This document shows positions 1 through 5,823 of a DNA stretch of 5,823 bases, in pieces. How positions within the stretch are numbered: position 1 is the stretch's first letter; each line of letters starts with the position of its first letter. The notes below the pieces were generated by a model that did no database searches, was not told the DNA's origin, and saw only the letters and a list, made by a program, of their open reading frames with translations. The position numbers and the translations under genes are program-made. The stretch comes from Pseudomonadota bacterium (GTDB taxonomy: Bacteria > Pseudomonadota > Gammaproteobacteria > Burkholderiales > Burkholderiaceae). Location: contig JAJXUC010000197.1 in the NCBI GenBank assembly GCA_021783435.1, positions 1-5,823 of the forward strand, written 5' to 3'.

Positions 1-1
1 G

Positions 2-1726
2 AACGAGCAGGTCAAGGCCATCCAGAAGGAACTCGGCGAAGGCGAGGAGGGCGCCGACATCGAGGAACTGGAGAAGAAGATCAAGGCCGCGCACATGCCG
101 AAGGAAGCGCGCAAGAAGGCCGACGCCGAGCTCAAGAAACTCAAGCTCATGTCACCCATGTCGGCCGAAGCGACCGTGGTGCGCAACTACCTCGACGTGC
201 TGGTCAATCTCCCCTGGGCGAAGAAGTCCAAGATCAAGCATGACCTTGCCTTCGCCGAGCAGGTTCTGGACGAGGATCACTATGGCCTGGAGCGTGTCAA
301 GGAGCGCATCCTGGAATACCTCGCCGTGCAGCAGCGTGTCGAGAAAGTCAAAGCGCCCATCCTCTGCCTCGTCGGCCCGCCGGGCGTCGGCAAAACCTCG
401 CTCGGACAGTCGGTGGCGCGTGCCACGGGGCGTAAGTTCGTGCGCATGGCTTTGGGTGGTGTGCGCGACGAGGCGGAGATCCGCGGGCATCGCCGCACCT
501 ACATCGGTTCGATGCCAGGAAAGATTTTGCAAAGCCTCAACAAGGTTGCCGTGCGCAACCCGCTGTTTCTGCTCGATGAGGTCGACAAACTCGGCATGGA
601 TTTCCGTGGTGACCCGTCTTCAGCCCTGTTGGAGGTGCTCGACCCCGAGCAAAACCATACGTTCAGCGACCACTATGTCGAGGTCGATTTCGACCTGTCG
701 GACGTGATGTTTGTTGCCACCAGCAACTCGCTCAATATCCCCCCGGCCCTGCTCGACCGCATGGAGGTCATTCGCCTGTCGGGCTATACCGAGGACGAGA
801 AAGTCAATATCGCCCAGCGTTACCTGTTGCCCAAGCAGATGAAAAACAACGGCGTCAAGGCTGGCGAACTCAACGTCACGGAAGATGCCATTCGCGGCAT
901 CGTGCGCTATTACACCCGCGAGGCTGGAGTGCGTTCCCTGGAGCGCGAAATCTCCAGGATCTGCCGCAAGGCCGTGAAGGGACAAGTGCTCAAGAAGTTC
1001 GAGGGCAGCGTCACCGTGTCCGTTGACAATTTGAACGATTTTCTGTCGGTGCGGCGCTTCAATTTCGGTCTTGCGGGCCGCGAGAATCAGGTCGGCCAGG
1101 TCGTCGGTTTGGCATGGACCGAGGTTGGCGGCGAATTGCTCACCGTCGAAGCCACGAAAATGCCCGGCAAGGGGGTGATCACGCGCACGGGATCGCTGGG
1201 CGATGTGATGAAGGAATCGGTCGAGGCTGCACGCACCGTCGTGCGCGTTCGCGCCAAGCGCCTGGGGATCAAGGACGAGGCTTTCGAGAAGAGCGACCTT
1301 CACGTCCACGTTCCTGAAGGGGCGACGCCGAAGGATGGGCCCAGTGCCGGCGTGGCCATGACCACCGCCATCGTCTCCGCGCTCACGGGCATCCCGGTGC
1401 GTGCCGATGTGGCGATGACTGGAGAAATCACGCTACGCGGCGAGGTGCTTGAAATTGGTGGCCTGAAGGAAAAGCTGTTGGCGGCGCATCGAGGGGGCAT
1501 CAAGACTGTGCTGATTCCCGAGGAGAACGTGAAAGACCTTCAGGAATTCCCGGAGAACATCAAGAACAGCCTGGAGATCATCCCGGTCAAATGGATCGAT
1601 AAAGTCCTGGAGCTAGCCTTGGAGCGTGTACCTCAGCCGTTGCCGGAAGAGCAACCTGAACGGGCGGCCGCGGCTGCGACGACTGTCGAACCTGTCGCCT
1701 CCGTCGACGGCTCTGTGCGCCATTGA
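2..1726 (+). CDS. lon: Lon ATP-dependent protease, C-terminal 574 residues (5' end outside window)
   Basis: Lon is a cytoplasmic hexameric AAA+ serine protease that unfolds and degrades damaged and short-lived regulatory proteins. The frame is open from base 2, so the ATG at 95 is internal and not the start. Numbering from base 2, the fragment begins in the N-domain linker coil (about 1-60). The ATPase domain follows, with Walker A GPPGVGKT at 125-132, Walker B LLDEVD with Asp192/Glu193, sensor-1 VATSN and a sensor-2 region [10 protein letters not shown]. The protease domain has catalytic Ser448 in PKDGPSAG (codon 1343-1345) and Lys491 in GGLKEK (codon 1472-1474). These match E. coli Lys362, Ser679 and Lys722 with a constant offset of 231, so about 231 residues are missing upstream and there are no indels in the core. 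The C-terminus runs about 21 residues beyond E. coli Lon as a Pro/Glu/Ala-rich tail. Domain identity is near certain. Confidence 0.98.
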   Translation, partial: NEQVKAIQKELGEGEEGADIEELEKKIKAAHMPKEARKKADAELKKLKLMSPMSAEATVVRNYLDVLVNLPWAKKSKIKHDLAFAEQVLDEDHYGLERVKERILEYLAVQQRVEKVKAPILCLVGPPGVGKTSLGQSVARATGRKFVRMALGGVRDEAEIRGHRRTYIGSMPGKILQSLNKVAVRNPLFLLDEVDKLGMDFRGDPSSALLEVLDPEQNHTFSDHYVEVDFDLSDVMFVATSNSLNIPPALLDRMEVIRLSGYTEDEKVNIAQRYLLPKQMKNNGVKAGELNVTEDAIRGIVRYYTREAGVRSLEREISRICRKAVKGQVLKKFEGSVTVSVDNLNDFLSVRRFNFGLAGRENQVGQVVGLAWTEVGGELLTVEATKMPGKGVITRTGSLGDVMKESVEAARTVVRVRAKRLGIKDEAFEKSDLHVHVPEGATPKDGPSAGVAMTTAIVSALTGIPVRADVAMTGEITLRGEVLEIGGLKEKLLAAHRGGIKTVLIPEENVKDLQEFPENIKNSLEIIPVKWIDKVLELALERVPQPLPEEQPERAAAAATTVEPVASVDGSVRH

Positions 1727-1733
1727 GTTGATC

Positions 1734-1781
1734 GGCCCGGCCCTGGGCCGGGGCCCTATGCCCTCCTGTTGTTTCGAGGGC
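1734..1781 (+). terminator. Two GC-rich hairpins after lon, possible terminator
   Basis: Eight bases after the lon stop, GGCCCGGCC at 1734-1742 can pair with the GGCC/GGGGCC run ending at 1755-1756, with one bulged base and a very short loop. A second hairpin follows: GCCCTC at 1760-1765 pairs with GAGGGC at 1776-1781 around a 10-base loop. Neither is followed by a run of T, so this is not a textbook intrinsic terminator. It may slow or stabilise the 3' end of the lon transcript, or allow read-through into the tRNAs. Confidence 0.4.
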
Positions 1782-1789
1782 GGCTGGAC

Positions 1790-1819
1790 TTGCGCCAAGC
1801 CGTGGGGATGGTTTATGAT
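1790..1819 (+). promoter_or_regulatory. Candidate sigma-70 promoter of the tRNA-Ala/tRNA-Glu cluster
   Basis: TATGAT at 1814-1819 matches the -10 consensus at 5 of 6 positions. TTGCGC at 1790-1795 is a poor -35 (3 of 6), with an 18-base spacer. Transcription would begin near 1826, about ten bases before the mature tRNA-Ala 5' end. A short leader like this is usual for a stable-RNA operon. Confidence 0.45.
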
Positions 1820-1836
1820 CACGTTCTTTGCTTTTC

Positions 1837-1912
<76 letters not shown>

Positions 1913-1944
1913 ATCAGCAACCAGCAGTTCGCATGAACAAATTT

Positions 1945-2020
1945 GTCCCCTTCGTCTAGAGGCCTAGGACACCGCCCTTTCACGGCGATAACAGGGGTTC
2001 GAATCCCCTAGGGGACGCCA
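1945..2020 (+). tRNA. tRNA-Glu, anticodon TTC
   Basis: This 76-base cloverleaf is almost identical to the standard bacterial tRNA-Glu. The acceptor stem is GTCCCCT/AGGGGAC. The anticodon loop is CTTTCAC, with TTC at 1979-1981. The T arm is AGGGG-TTCGAAT-CCCCT, the discriminator base is G2017, and CCA is encoded at 2018-2020. The anticodon stem reads CCGCC against GGCGA, so the outermost pair (position 27 with 43) is C-A where E. coli has C-G. All other stems pair perfectly, so the gene should be functional. It is the second member of the tRNA pair. Confidence 0.98.
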
Positions 2021-2040
2021 AGCCAAAATTCGTCATGGAT

Positions 2041-2087
2041 TGAGCTTGGTTGCAGACCGAGTTGCCTTGTTTCTCAGGTCAAGCTCG
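2041..2087 (+). repeat. Inverted repeat in the tRNA-Glu trailer
   Basis: GAGCTTG at 2042-2048 is the exact reverse complement of CAAGCTC at 2080-2086. The stem can be extended on both sides by G-U pairs (2041 with 2087, 2049 with 2079, 2050 with 2078). The loop is about 27 bases. It sits between the tRNA-Glu CCA end and the terminator, so it would fold in the precursor trailer and could affect 3' processing. Confidence 0.4.
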
Positions 2088-2100
2088 ACGCGATTCCATC

Positions 2101-2128
2101 AGCCGCCTTGCGCGGCTTTTGTTTTTTT
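2101..2128 (+). terminator. Rho-independent terminator of the tRNA cluster
   Basis: AGCCGC at 2101-2106 pairs with GCGGCT at 2112-2117 around the loop CTTGC. It is followed at once by a T-rich tract of TTT, G, then seven T (to 2128). A short GC stem plus this tract is a classic intrinsic terminator on the plus strand, placed about 80 bases after tRNA-Glu. Confidence 0.88.
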
Positions 2129-2426
2129 GGGTCGCCTTCGAGACCAGTCGCACCACGATCTGTGACCCGGTGATGAGCACCACGGTCAGCGACATCAGCC
2201 GTCGTGTCCGTCTGATCGGGTCCCGGACGAGCGTGAACATACCCTGGAGCATGCAACGTGCCACGGCCGCCATCACACTGGCATCACGGCGCGTCCAAAC
2301 AAACACGATGCGCAGCCGGGTGTCCATGGACGATGCCAAACGGGACCAAGGCCAGCATTTCCCCGGACCTGCCGCACGCTATCTTTCTGGTCTTGCCCCG
2401 ACCTTTGGACGCACCGGAGTTTTCTC
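2129..2426. other. Intergenic stretch with no confident gene; coding-like minus frame inside
   Basis: No recognisable gene lies between the tRNA terminator and the hydrolase start. A minus-strand frame runs from ATG at 2327 (or TTG at 2339) to a stop at 2079-2081, giving 82 or 86 residues. By hand count about 80% of its third positions are G or C over 69 codons, with few at second positions. The product would be basic and hydrophobic, with a possible membrane segment starting LMSLTVVLITG. Against it, I see no ribosome binding site and the frame runs through the tRNA terminator. A plus frame across the same region also runs through the terminator and looks spurious. A weak -10-like TATCTT at 2380-2385 could belong to a hydrolase promoter, but no good -35 accompanies it. 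Confidence 0.3.
2416..2419 (+). promoter_or_regulatory. Ribosome binding site of the hydrolase gene
   Basis: GGAG lies seven bases before the ATG at 2427, an ideal Shine-Dalgarno spacing. It fixes that ATG as the start. Confidence 0.75.
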
Positions 2427-3248
2427 ATGCAATGCGTGATTGATGAACGCGAGGTTCATGTCGAGTACGTTGAACCGACGGTGATTGCCAATGACGCGGT
2501 GCCGACCGCCATCGTTCTCCTGCATGGCGCGGCGAACGACCACCGTGCCTGGTTGCCGGTTGCGCCCGGCCTGGCGCGGGCGGGGTATGCGGTGTATGCA
2601 CCTGACCTCCCCGCGCATGGCGGCAGTGGTGGCTCGCTCTGCACGACGGTGGCGTCGATGGCCGCTTGGGTGCTGAAGCTGCTGGACGCATGCGGCCTGG
2701 AGCGCTGTGCGCTGGCGGGGCACAGCATGGGTTCGCTGGTGGCGTTGCATGCAGCGGGCCTGGCACCGCAACGCATCAGCCACCTTGCGCTGGTGGGCAC
2801 GGCCTGGCCGATGCGGGTGGCGCCAGCTTTGTTGGAACTGGCGCAGAGCCAGACCGATGTCGCACTGCGCAACATGGCCATCTGGTCACACACGCAGCGC
2901 GAGGGCCAGCCGCTGCAGCCCGCATTGGTGCAGCAAACACTGGAGTTGATGCAGTCGGTGCAGCAGGCGGGATGCGCGCAGGGCAACGTGCTGGCCACCG
3001 ATCTGGCCGCCTGCAACGCCTATGCCGACGCACTGGACATGGCAGCGCGGGTGCGCGTTCCGGCGGCGTTCATCCTCGGTGAGCACGACCGCATGACGCC
3101 GACAAAGGCCACGCAGCGACTGCGCGAAGCCTTGCCCCAAGCCCGCCTCACGACTCTGGACGCCGGTCACGCGCTGATGAGCGAAGCGCCGGGTGCGGTG
3201 GTGCATGCCCTCGCAGCGCTGCTTGCGCTGCCAGCGGAGCGGCCATGA
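2427..3248 (+). CDS. Alpha/beta-fold hydrolase (273 aa)
   Basis: This is a soluble, presumably cytoplasmic, serine hydrolase of the alpha/beta-fold superfamily, cleaving an ester or other acyl/C-C bond in an unknown substrate. The oxyanion-hole motif HGAAND is at residues 33-38. The APDLPAHGGSG loop (58-68) follows strand 4. The nucleophile elbow GHSMG places catalytic Ser at 100. A helical cap lies at about 130-205, the acid Asp221 is in LGEHDRMTP, and the catalytic His248 is in DAGHALMSE. Length and triad order fit the MhpC/esterase-like single-domain group. There is no signal peptide. The start is supported by GGAG at 2416-2419. The stop overlaps the ATG of a short downstream frame by four bases (ATGA), and the next gene is convergent. 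Nothing in the flanking genes indicates the substrate, so no finer assignment is justified. Confidence 0.92.
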   Translation: MQCVIDEREVHVEYVEPTVIANDAVPTAIVLLHGAANDHRAWLPVAPGLARAGYAVYAPDLPAHGGSGGSLCTTVASMAAWVLKLLDACGLERCALAGHSMGSLVALHAAGLAPQRISHLALVGTAWPMRVAPALLELAQSQTDVALRNMAIWSHTQREGQPLQPALVQQTLELMQSVQQAGCAQGNVLATDLAACNAYADALDMAARVRVPAAFILGEHDRMTPTKATQRLREALPQARLTTLDAGHALMSEAPGAVVHALAALLALPAERP

Positions 3249-3466
3249 ACCATGGCGCCGGCTTGCCAGGCAGACAGCCGGACAACCGCGTTGCGATCTG
3301 GCACTCCGGCAGCAAGGTACTGCTGCGGCATCCCGCCGGCGTCGATCGCGTGTCCAAGGCGCGTTCGAGCGCATCCTTGCCCGGCAGCTTCAGACAACGG
3401 AGGCCCGAGAGGGATTCCACGTCGCGTGCAGCACCAGTGCCAGGGCCGAGAACGCAGCGCCGGTGA
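3245..3466 (+). CDS. Short frame overlapping the hydrolase stop (73 aa), hypothetical, possibly truncated
   Basis: The ATG at 3245 overlaps the hydrolase TGA as ATGA, the usual layout for translational coupling. Over the first 49 codons (3245-3391) a hand count gives G+C of roughly 65, 55 and 82% at codon positions 1, 2 and 3, the pattern expected of a real high-GC gene. Beyond about 3390 the frame is antisense to the MFS gene, the third-position bias fades, and a stop follows at 3464-3466. The product begins MNHGAGLPGRQPDN and contains RVAIWHSGSKVLL. I recognise no family, membrane segment or signal. It may be the remnant of a longer gene once cotranscribed with the hydrolase, a genuine small protein, or chance. 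Confidence 0.35.
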   Translation: MNHGAGLPGRQPDNRVAIWHSGSKVLLRHPAGVDRVSKARSSASLPGSFRQRRPERDSTSRAAPVPGPRTQRR

Positions 3467-4607
3467 ACACCACCGCGGGCCAACCCCCCAGCGCCCAGGC
3501 GTGGCTGGCGGCGAAGGTGCCAGCGGCGCCGCCAATGAAGTATTGCGTCATGTACACGGCATTGATGCGACTGCGCGAAGCCGCATCGAGCGCATAAATG
3601 CGTGTCTGGTTGGCGATTTGCGCTCCTTGCACCCCGGCATCCAGCACCACCACCCCCAGCACCAGCCAGACCAGGCCGTGTCCACCGAGAGCGAACAGCG
3701 CCCAGGACGCAAGCACGCCCGCCAGCGCCACCAGCAACACGCGGCGCGGGCCGCCGGGGTGATCCGCGTGGCGGCCTGAAACCGGAGCCACCAAGGCACC
3801 GCTCAGCCCCAGGATGCCGAACAGCCCCGCCGCGGCCGGCCCGAGGCCATAGGCCGCACTGCCCAGCAAGGGTGTGAGTCCGACCCAGAACACACTGAAC
3901 GCGCCGAAGAGCAATCCCCCGGTGACGCCGGCCGCGCGCAGTTCGGCATGCTTGCGGAACTGCCCAAGGGTGGACGCCACCAGATGGATATAGCTCGGCG
4001 CCGAAGTGTCGTTGGCGGGCAGGCGCGGCAGAGTGCGCCAGAGCATGGCGAGCGACGCCGCGTTGAGCAGCGCCGCCAGTGCGAAGACCGCTCGCCAGCC
4101 CAGGGCCTGGCCCACCAGCCCGCCCAGCACCCGCCCGCCGAGGATGCCCACCAGCAGGCCACTCATGACCAGACCCACGGCGCGGCCGCGCTGTTGCGGC
4201 GGTGCCAGGTGGGCCACCAGCGGCACGATCTGCTGGGCGATGGACGCCATCAGCCCCACTCCCAGGCTGGCCAGGGCCAGCAGCGCGATCGTGGGGGCGG
4301 CCGACGCCAGCAGCAACATGAACACCAGCGCCGTGCCCATGCCGAGGATGACGCGGTGGCGCGGATGGCGGTCGCCCAGTGGACCCAGGCCGATGAGCCC
4401 GCAGGCGAAGCCAACCTGCGTGGCGGTGGGTATGGCGGCGATGCCGGCGACCGAGGTATGAAAGGACCGCGCCAGTTGCTCCAGCAGTGGCTGCACGTAA
4501 TAGATGTTGGCCACCGCCACGCCGCAGGCCACGGCCATGAGGGGCAGGAACAGGCGGGGCAACGCGGGGGTGTGTGGCGTGGTCGGGGCGAGCGTCGGGG
4601 TGGACAT
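3390..4607 (-). CDS. MFS transporter, DHA1-like (405 aa)
   Basis: This is an inner-membrane major facilitator superfamily secondary transporter, probably a proton-driven exporter; its substrate is unknown. The length is normal for a 12-helix carrier. Helix 1 ends in ANIYYVQPLL (34-42), typical of a bacterial DHA1-like subgroup. Signature motif A is GPLGDRHPRHR (75-85) in the loop after helix 2. Helix 5 is Gly-rich with GILGGRVLGG (154-163), like the exporter motif C region. A second-half counterpart SGRHADHPGGPRR lies at 277-289. The conserved QIANQTRIYALD (330-341) and SRINAVYMTQYFIGG (346-360) fall in the last third. I chose the ATG at 4607. A GTG at 4688 would add 27 residues, but it lies inside the candidate promoter. 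Neither start has a clear ribosome binding site. The gene converges on the hydrolase and lies downstream of the FUSC-like gene on the same strand. Confidence 0.93.
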   Translation of the reverse strand: MSTPTLAPTTPHTPALPRLFLPLMAVACGVAVANIYYVQPLLEQLARSFHTSVAGIAAIPTATQVGFACGLIGLGPLGDRHPRHRVILGMGTALVFMLLLASAAPTIALLALASLGVGLMASIAQQIVPLVAHLAPPQQRGRAVGLVMSGLLVGILGGRVLGGLVGQALGWRAVFALAALLNAASLAMLWRTLPRLPANDTSAPSYIHLVASTLGQFRKHAELRAAGVTGGLLFGAFSVFWVGLTPLLGSAAYGLGPAAAGLFGILGLSGALVAPVSGRHADHPGGPRRVLLVALAGVLASWALFALGGHGLVWLVLGVVVLDAGVQGAQIANQTRIYALDAASRSRINAVYMTQYFIGGAAGTFAASHAWALGGWPAVVFTGAAFSALALVLHATWNPSRASVV

Positions 4608-4627
4608 GGAACTTGAGGCAGCCGGCC

Positions 4628-4642
4628 CGCAGGTGCCCTGCG
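4628..4642 (-). repeat. Small GC hairpin in the MFS leader
   Basis: CGCAGG at 4628-4633 and CCTGCG at 4637-4642 form a perfect 6-bp stem with a 3-base loop, 20 bases upstream of the chosen MFS ATG. It would lie in the 5' untranslated RNA and could influence translation. It may also be chance in GC-rich DNA. Confidence 0.3.
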
Positions 4643-4670
4643 ACGGCGGCAAAGGGTCAATGGGGGCCAC

Positions 4671-4698
4671 ATGATGGGCCTGCGTCACAGGGTTTCAA
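4671..4698 (-). promoter_or_regulatory. Candidate promoter of the MFS gene
   Basis: On the minus strand, TTGAAA (4698-4693, 5 of 6 to the -35 consensus) is followed after 16 bases by CATCAT (4676-4671, 4 of 6 to the -10). Transcription would begin near 4664, leaving a leader of about 57 bases before the ATG at 4607. This argues against the upstream GTG start. Confidence 0.35.
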
Positions 4699-4706
4699 AC
4701 GCAGGC
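4678..4706. promoter_or_regulatory. Inverted repeat overlapping the MFS promoter, possible operator
   Basis: GCCTGCGT at 4678-4685 and ACGCAGGC at 4699-4706 are exact reverse complements separated by 13 bases. The arm centres are 21 bp apart, two turns of B-DNA, which suits a dimeric helix-turn-helix repressor. The candidate -35 lies in the spacer and one arm lies between -35 and -10, so a bound protein would block RNA polymerase. No regulator gene is present in the window. Confidence 0.4.
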
Positions 4707-4788
4707 GGCGAAAGCGCGTGGAAACAATGGGCAGGGAGAATGGACAGGGAGTCGAGGAGTACGCGGACAGGCGTGCAAGACGACAGAC

Positions 4789-4815
4789 CACGCAGCCTAG
4801 CGCCCAGGCTGCGTG
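4789..4815 (-). terminator. Hairpin after the FUSC-like gene, probable terminator
   Basis: A perfect 10-bp stem, CACGCAGCCT (4789-4798) with AGGCTGCGTG (4806-4815), encloses a 7-base loop. It begins 10 bases after the stop of the minus-strand FUSC-like gene. On the minus strand it is followed by GTCTGTCGTCTTG, pyrimidine-rich but not a pure T run. Position and strength suggest an intrinsic terminator separating the FUSC-like gene from the MFS gene. Confidence 0.6.
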
Positions 4816-4825
4816 TGAGCAGATG

Positions 4826-5823
4826 TCAATCCGAATTCCCGGCCTCGCCGGGGAAATGCAGATCGCGCGCGACGCGTTGGTCGATTTGCCCCACCAGCGC
4901 GGCTTCGAGACTGATCAGGCTCAGGCGACGCAGCAGCGGGTCGGGCGTCATGCCCGATTCGGGCGCGGGGAAGCCGGGCTCAGGGTTGCGCTGCAGGGGC
5001 GCGGGCATCGCCATAGGGGTTGGCCCAGTCTTCAAACCGAGTTGCTTCAACACCCAGGTGCGGGTTGGCGCCATCAAGGCCTCGATCGCTTCCGGACTCA
5101 GTCGCCGGGCGCGACGTGCGCGCAGCACGCGCATGGATGCCAGGTGAGCCGCGAGCAGGTAGCTGTGGGTGATGAGCCGCGCCAGTTCGCGCAGGGCTCG
5201 GCGCTTGGCGACGGGCTCTTCCAGCATGCGGCTGTACAGCCCGGTCATGGAAGCCAGGGCATCGAACAGGCGCTTGCGGGCGATGCGAAAGGCGCTTTCA
5301 TTCTGCTGCTGCGCTTCGAGCACCGCCAGGGCGTAGTCGCGCTGCGCCTGCATCAAACTGGAGAGCAGGCGCGGCACGTCCTGGTACTCCCAGCGTGGCA
5401 GCACATAGCTGAAGCCCCAGGCGAGGGTGGCGCCGATGAAGGTGTCGATCAGGCGCTGGTCCACGAGGAAGCGGACATCACCTTCCAGCAACCGCGCCAG
5501 CAGCAGCGACAGCACGCTGGCCGACATGGCGGTGAAGCGGTAGTTGGTGGTGACGAAGGTGCGGGCGAAGGTCAGCGCCAGGAAGAGCGCGGCAAGCAGG
5601 GCGGCCAGCCCCAGGTGCAGATCGAGCAGCAGGGCGGTGAACAGGCAGCCCAGCAGCGTGCCCAGCAGCCGGTCCTTGAGGCGCTGGCGGGTGACTCCGT
5701 AATTGGGTCGAAGGATGACGGCGATGGTCAGTAGGATCCAGTAATCGTGCGTCTGATGCACGAACAGACTGCGCGCCACCATCAGTCCGCACAGCAGCGC
5801 CAGCCCCATGCGCATGGCGTGAC
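4826..5823 (-). CDS. FUSC-family (YccS/YhfK-like) inner-membrane protein, C-terminal part; 5' end outside window
   Basis: This is the C-terminal half of an integral inner-membrane protein of the FUSC / aromatic acid exporter superfamily, whose members are proposed efflux proteins. The frame stays open to the right edge (codons for His and Ala precede the Met at 5815), so that Met is probably internal. Counting from it, hydrophobic segments lie at about 3-18, 24-36, 47-65, 67-85, 94-110 and 121-140. The family motif HDYWILLT...RPNYGVTRQR...GTLLG spans 23-55. A cytosolic helical region (about 145-260) follows, rich in Arg and Gln. It leads through a Pro-rich linker (265-292) to a last helix ending at GNSD. 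YccS-type proteins are about 700 residues with two such membrane blocks; this matches the second. A strong hairpin follows the stop. The substrate is unknown. Confidence 0.9.
   Translation of the reverse strand, partial: HAMRMGLALLCGLMVARSLFVHQTHDYWILLTIAVILRPNYGVTRQRLKDRLLGTLLGCLFTALLLDLHLGLAALLAALFLALTFARTFVTTNYRFTAMSASVLSLLLARLLEGDVRFLVDQRLIDTFIGATLAWGFSYVLPRWEYQDVPRLLSSLMQAQRDYALAVLEAQQQNESAFRIARKRLFDALASMTGLYSRMLEEPVAKRRALRELARLITHSYLLAAHLASMRVLRARRARRLSPEAIEALMAPTRTWVLKQLGLKTGPTPMAMPAPLQRNPEPGFPAPESGMTPDPLLRRLSLISLEAALVGQIDQRVARDLHFPGEAGNSD

Noticed and set aside
620..1309. Minus-strand open frame (229 residues) inside lon
   Set aside because: It is fully antisense to the conserved ATPase and protease domains of Lon, and no family is recognisable.
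2050..2439. Plus-strand open frame (129 residues) upstream of the hydrolase
   Set aside because: It passes through the tRNA terminator hairpin and T-tract, overlaps the hydrolase start, and resembles no family.
3258..3326. Hairpins between the convergent hydrolase and MFS genes (3258-3263 with 3276-3281; 3309-3314 with 3321-3326) as a shared terminator
   Set aside because: The 6-bp stems are of a size expected by chance in this composition, neither has a T-tract on either strand, and they lie within the coding-like short frame.
3948..4616. Plus-strand open frame (222 residues) opposite the MFS gene
   Set aside because: The low-complexity Gln/Arg/Gly/His product is typical of the strand opposite a hydrophobic GC-rich gene.
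4732..4751. Direct repeat CAGGGAG at 4732-4738 and 4745-4751
   Set aside because: Only seven bases, two copies with 13-base periodicity; not enough to support a binding site or mobile-element target duplication.
4574..5734. Long plus-strand open frame (386 residues) opposite the FUSC-like gene and MFS 5' end
   Set aside because: It is antisense to a well-recognised membrane protein, its product is a Gln/Gly/Arg/His-rich composition artefact, and it has no recognisable domain.

Overview
The window looks like a chromosomal segment of a high-GC betaproteobacterium, most likely in the order Burkholderiales. This is an inference from the strong G/C bias at third codon positions, a beta/gamma-type Lon protease, the sequences of the two tRNAs and the general gene set. 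I cannot name a genus from the sequence alone. The content is mostly core or housekeeping. There is no insertion sequence, phage, CRISPR array or toxin-antitoxin pair.

Left part, plus strand. The window opens inside lon, the ATP-dependent protease gene. Its 5' end, about 230 codons by comparison with E. coli Lon, lies before the window. The AAA+ and protease domains are complete and all catalytic residues are intact. Two GC-rich hairpins follow the stop codon. After them comes a short tRNA cluster, tRNA-Ala(GGC) then tRNA-Glu(UUC), with a promoter-like sequence upstream and a clear hairpin/T-tract terminator about 80 bases downstream.

Middle. A stretch of roughly 300 bases after the tRNA terminator has no confident gene. 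It does contain a minus-strand open frame with coding-like base composition and a possible membrane segment. Next is a complete alpha/beta-hydrolase gene on the plus strand with a good ribosome binding site. Its stop overlaps the ATG of a short, unrecognised frame that looks coding until it meets the end of the next, convergent gene.

Right part, minus strand. There is a complete 12-helix-type MFS transporter gene, and upstream of it the C-terminal half of a FUSC-family (YccS/YhfK-like) inner-membrane protein whose start lies past the right edge. A strong inverted repeat just after the FUSC-like stop is probably its terminator. A second inverted repeat with arms centred 21 bp apart overlaps a candidate MFS promoter and may be an operator. 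Both minus-strand genes encode putative exporters, but the hairpin and the 218-base gap suggest they are separately transcribed.

No previously undescribed multi-gene system is evident. The best leads are the truncated-looking coupled frame after the hydrolase, the putative operator upstream of the MFS gene, and the minus-strand small frame between the tRNAs and the hydrolase.
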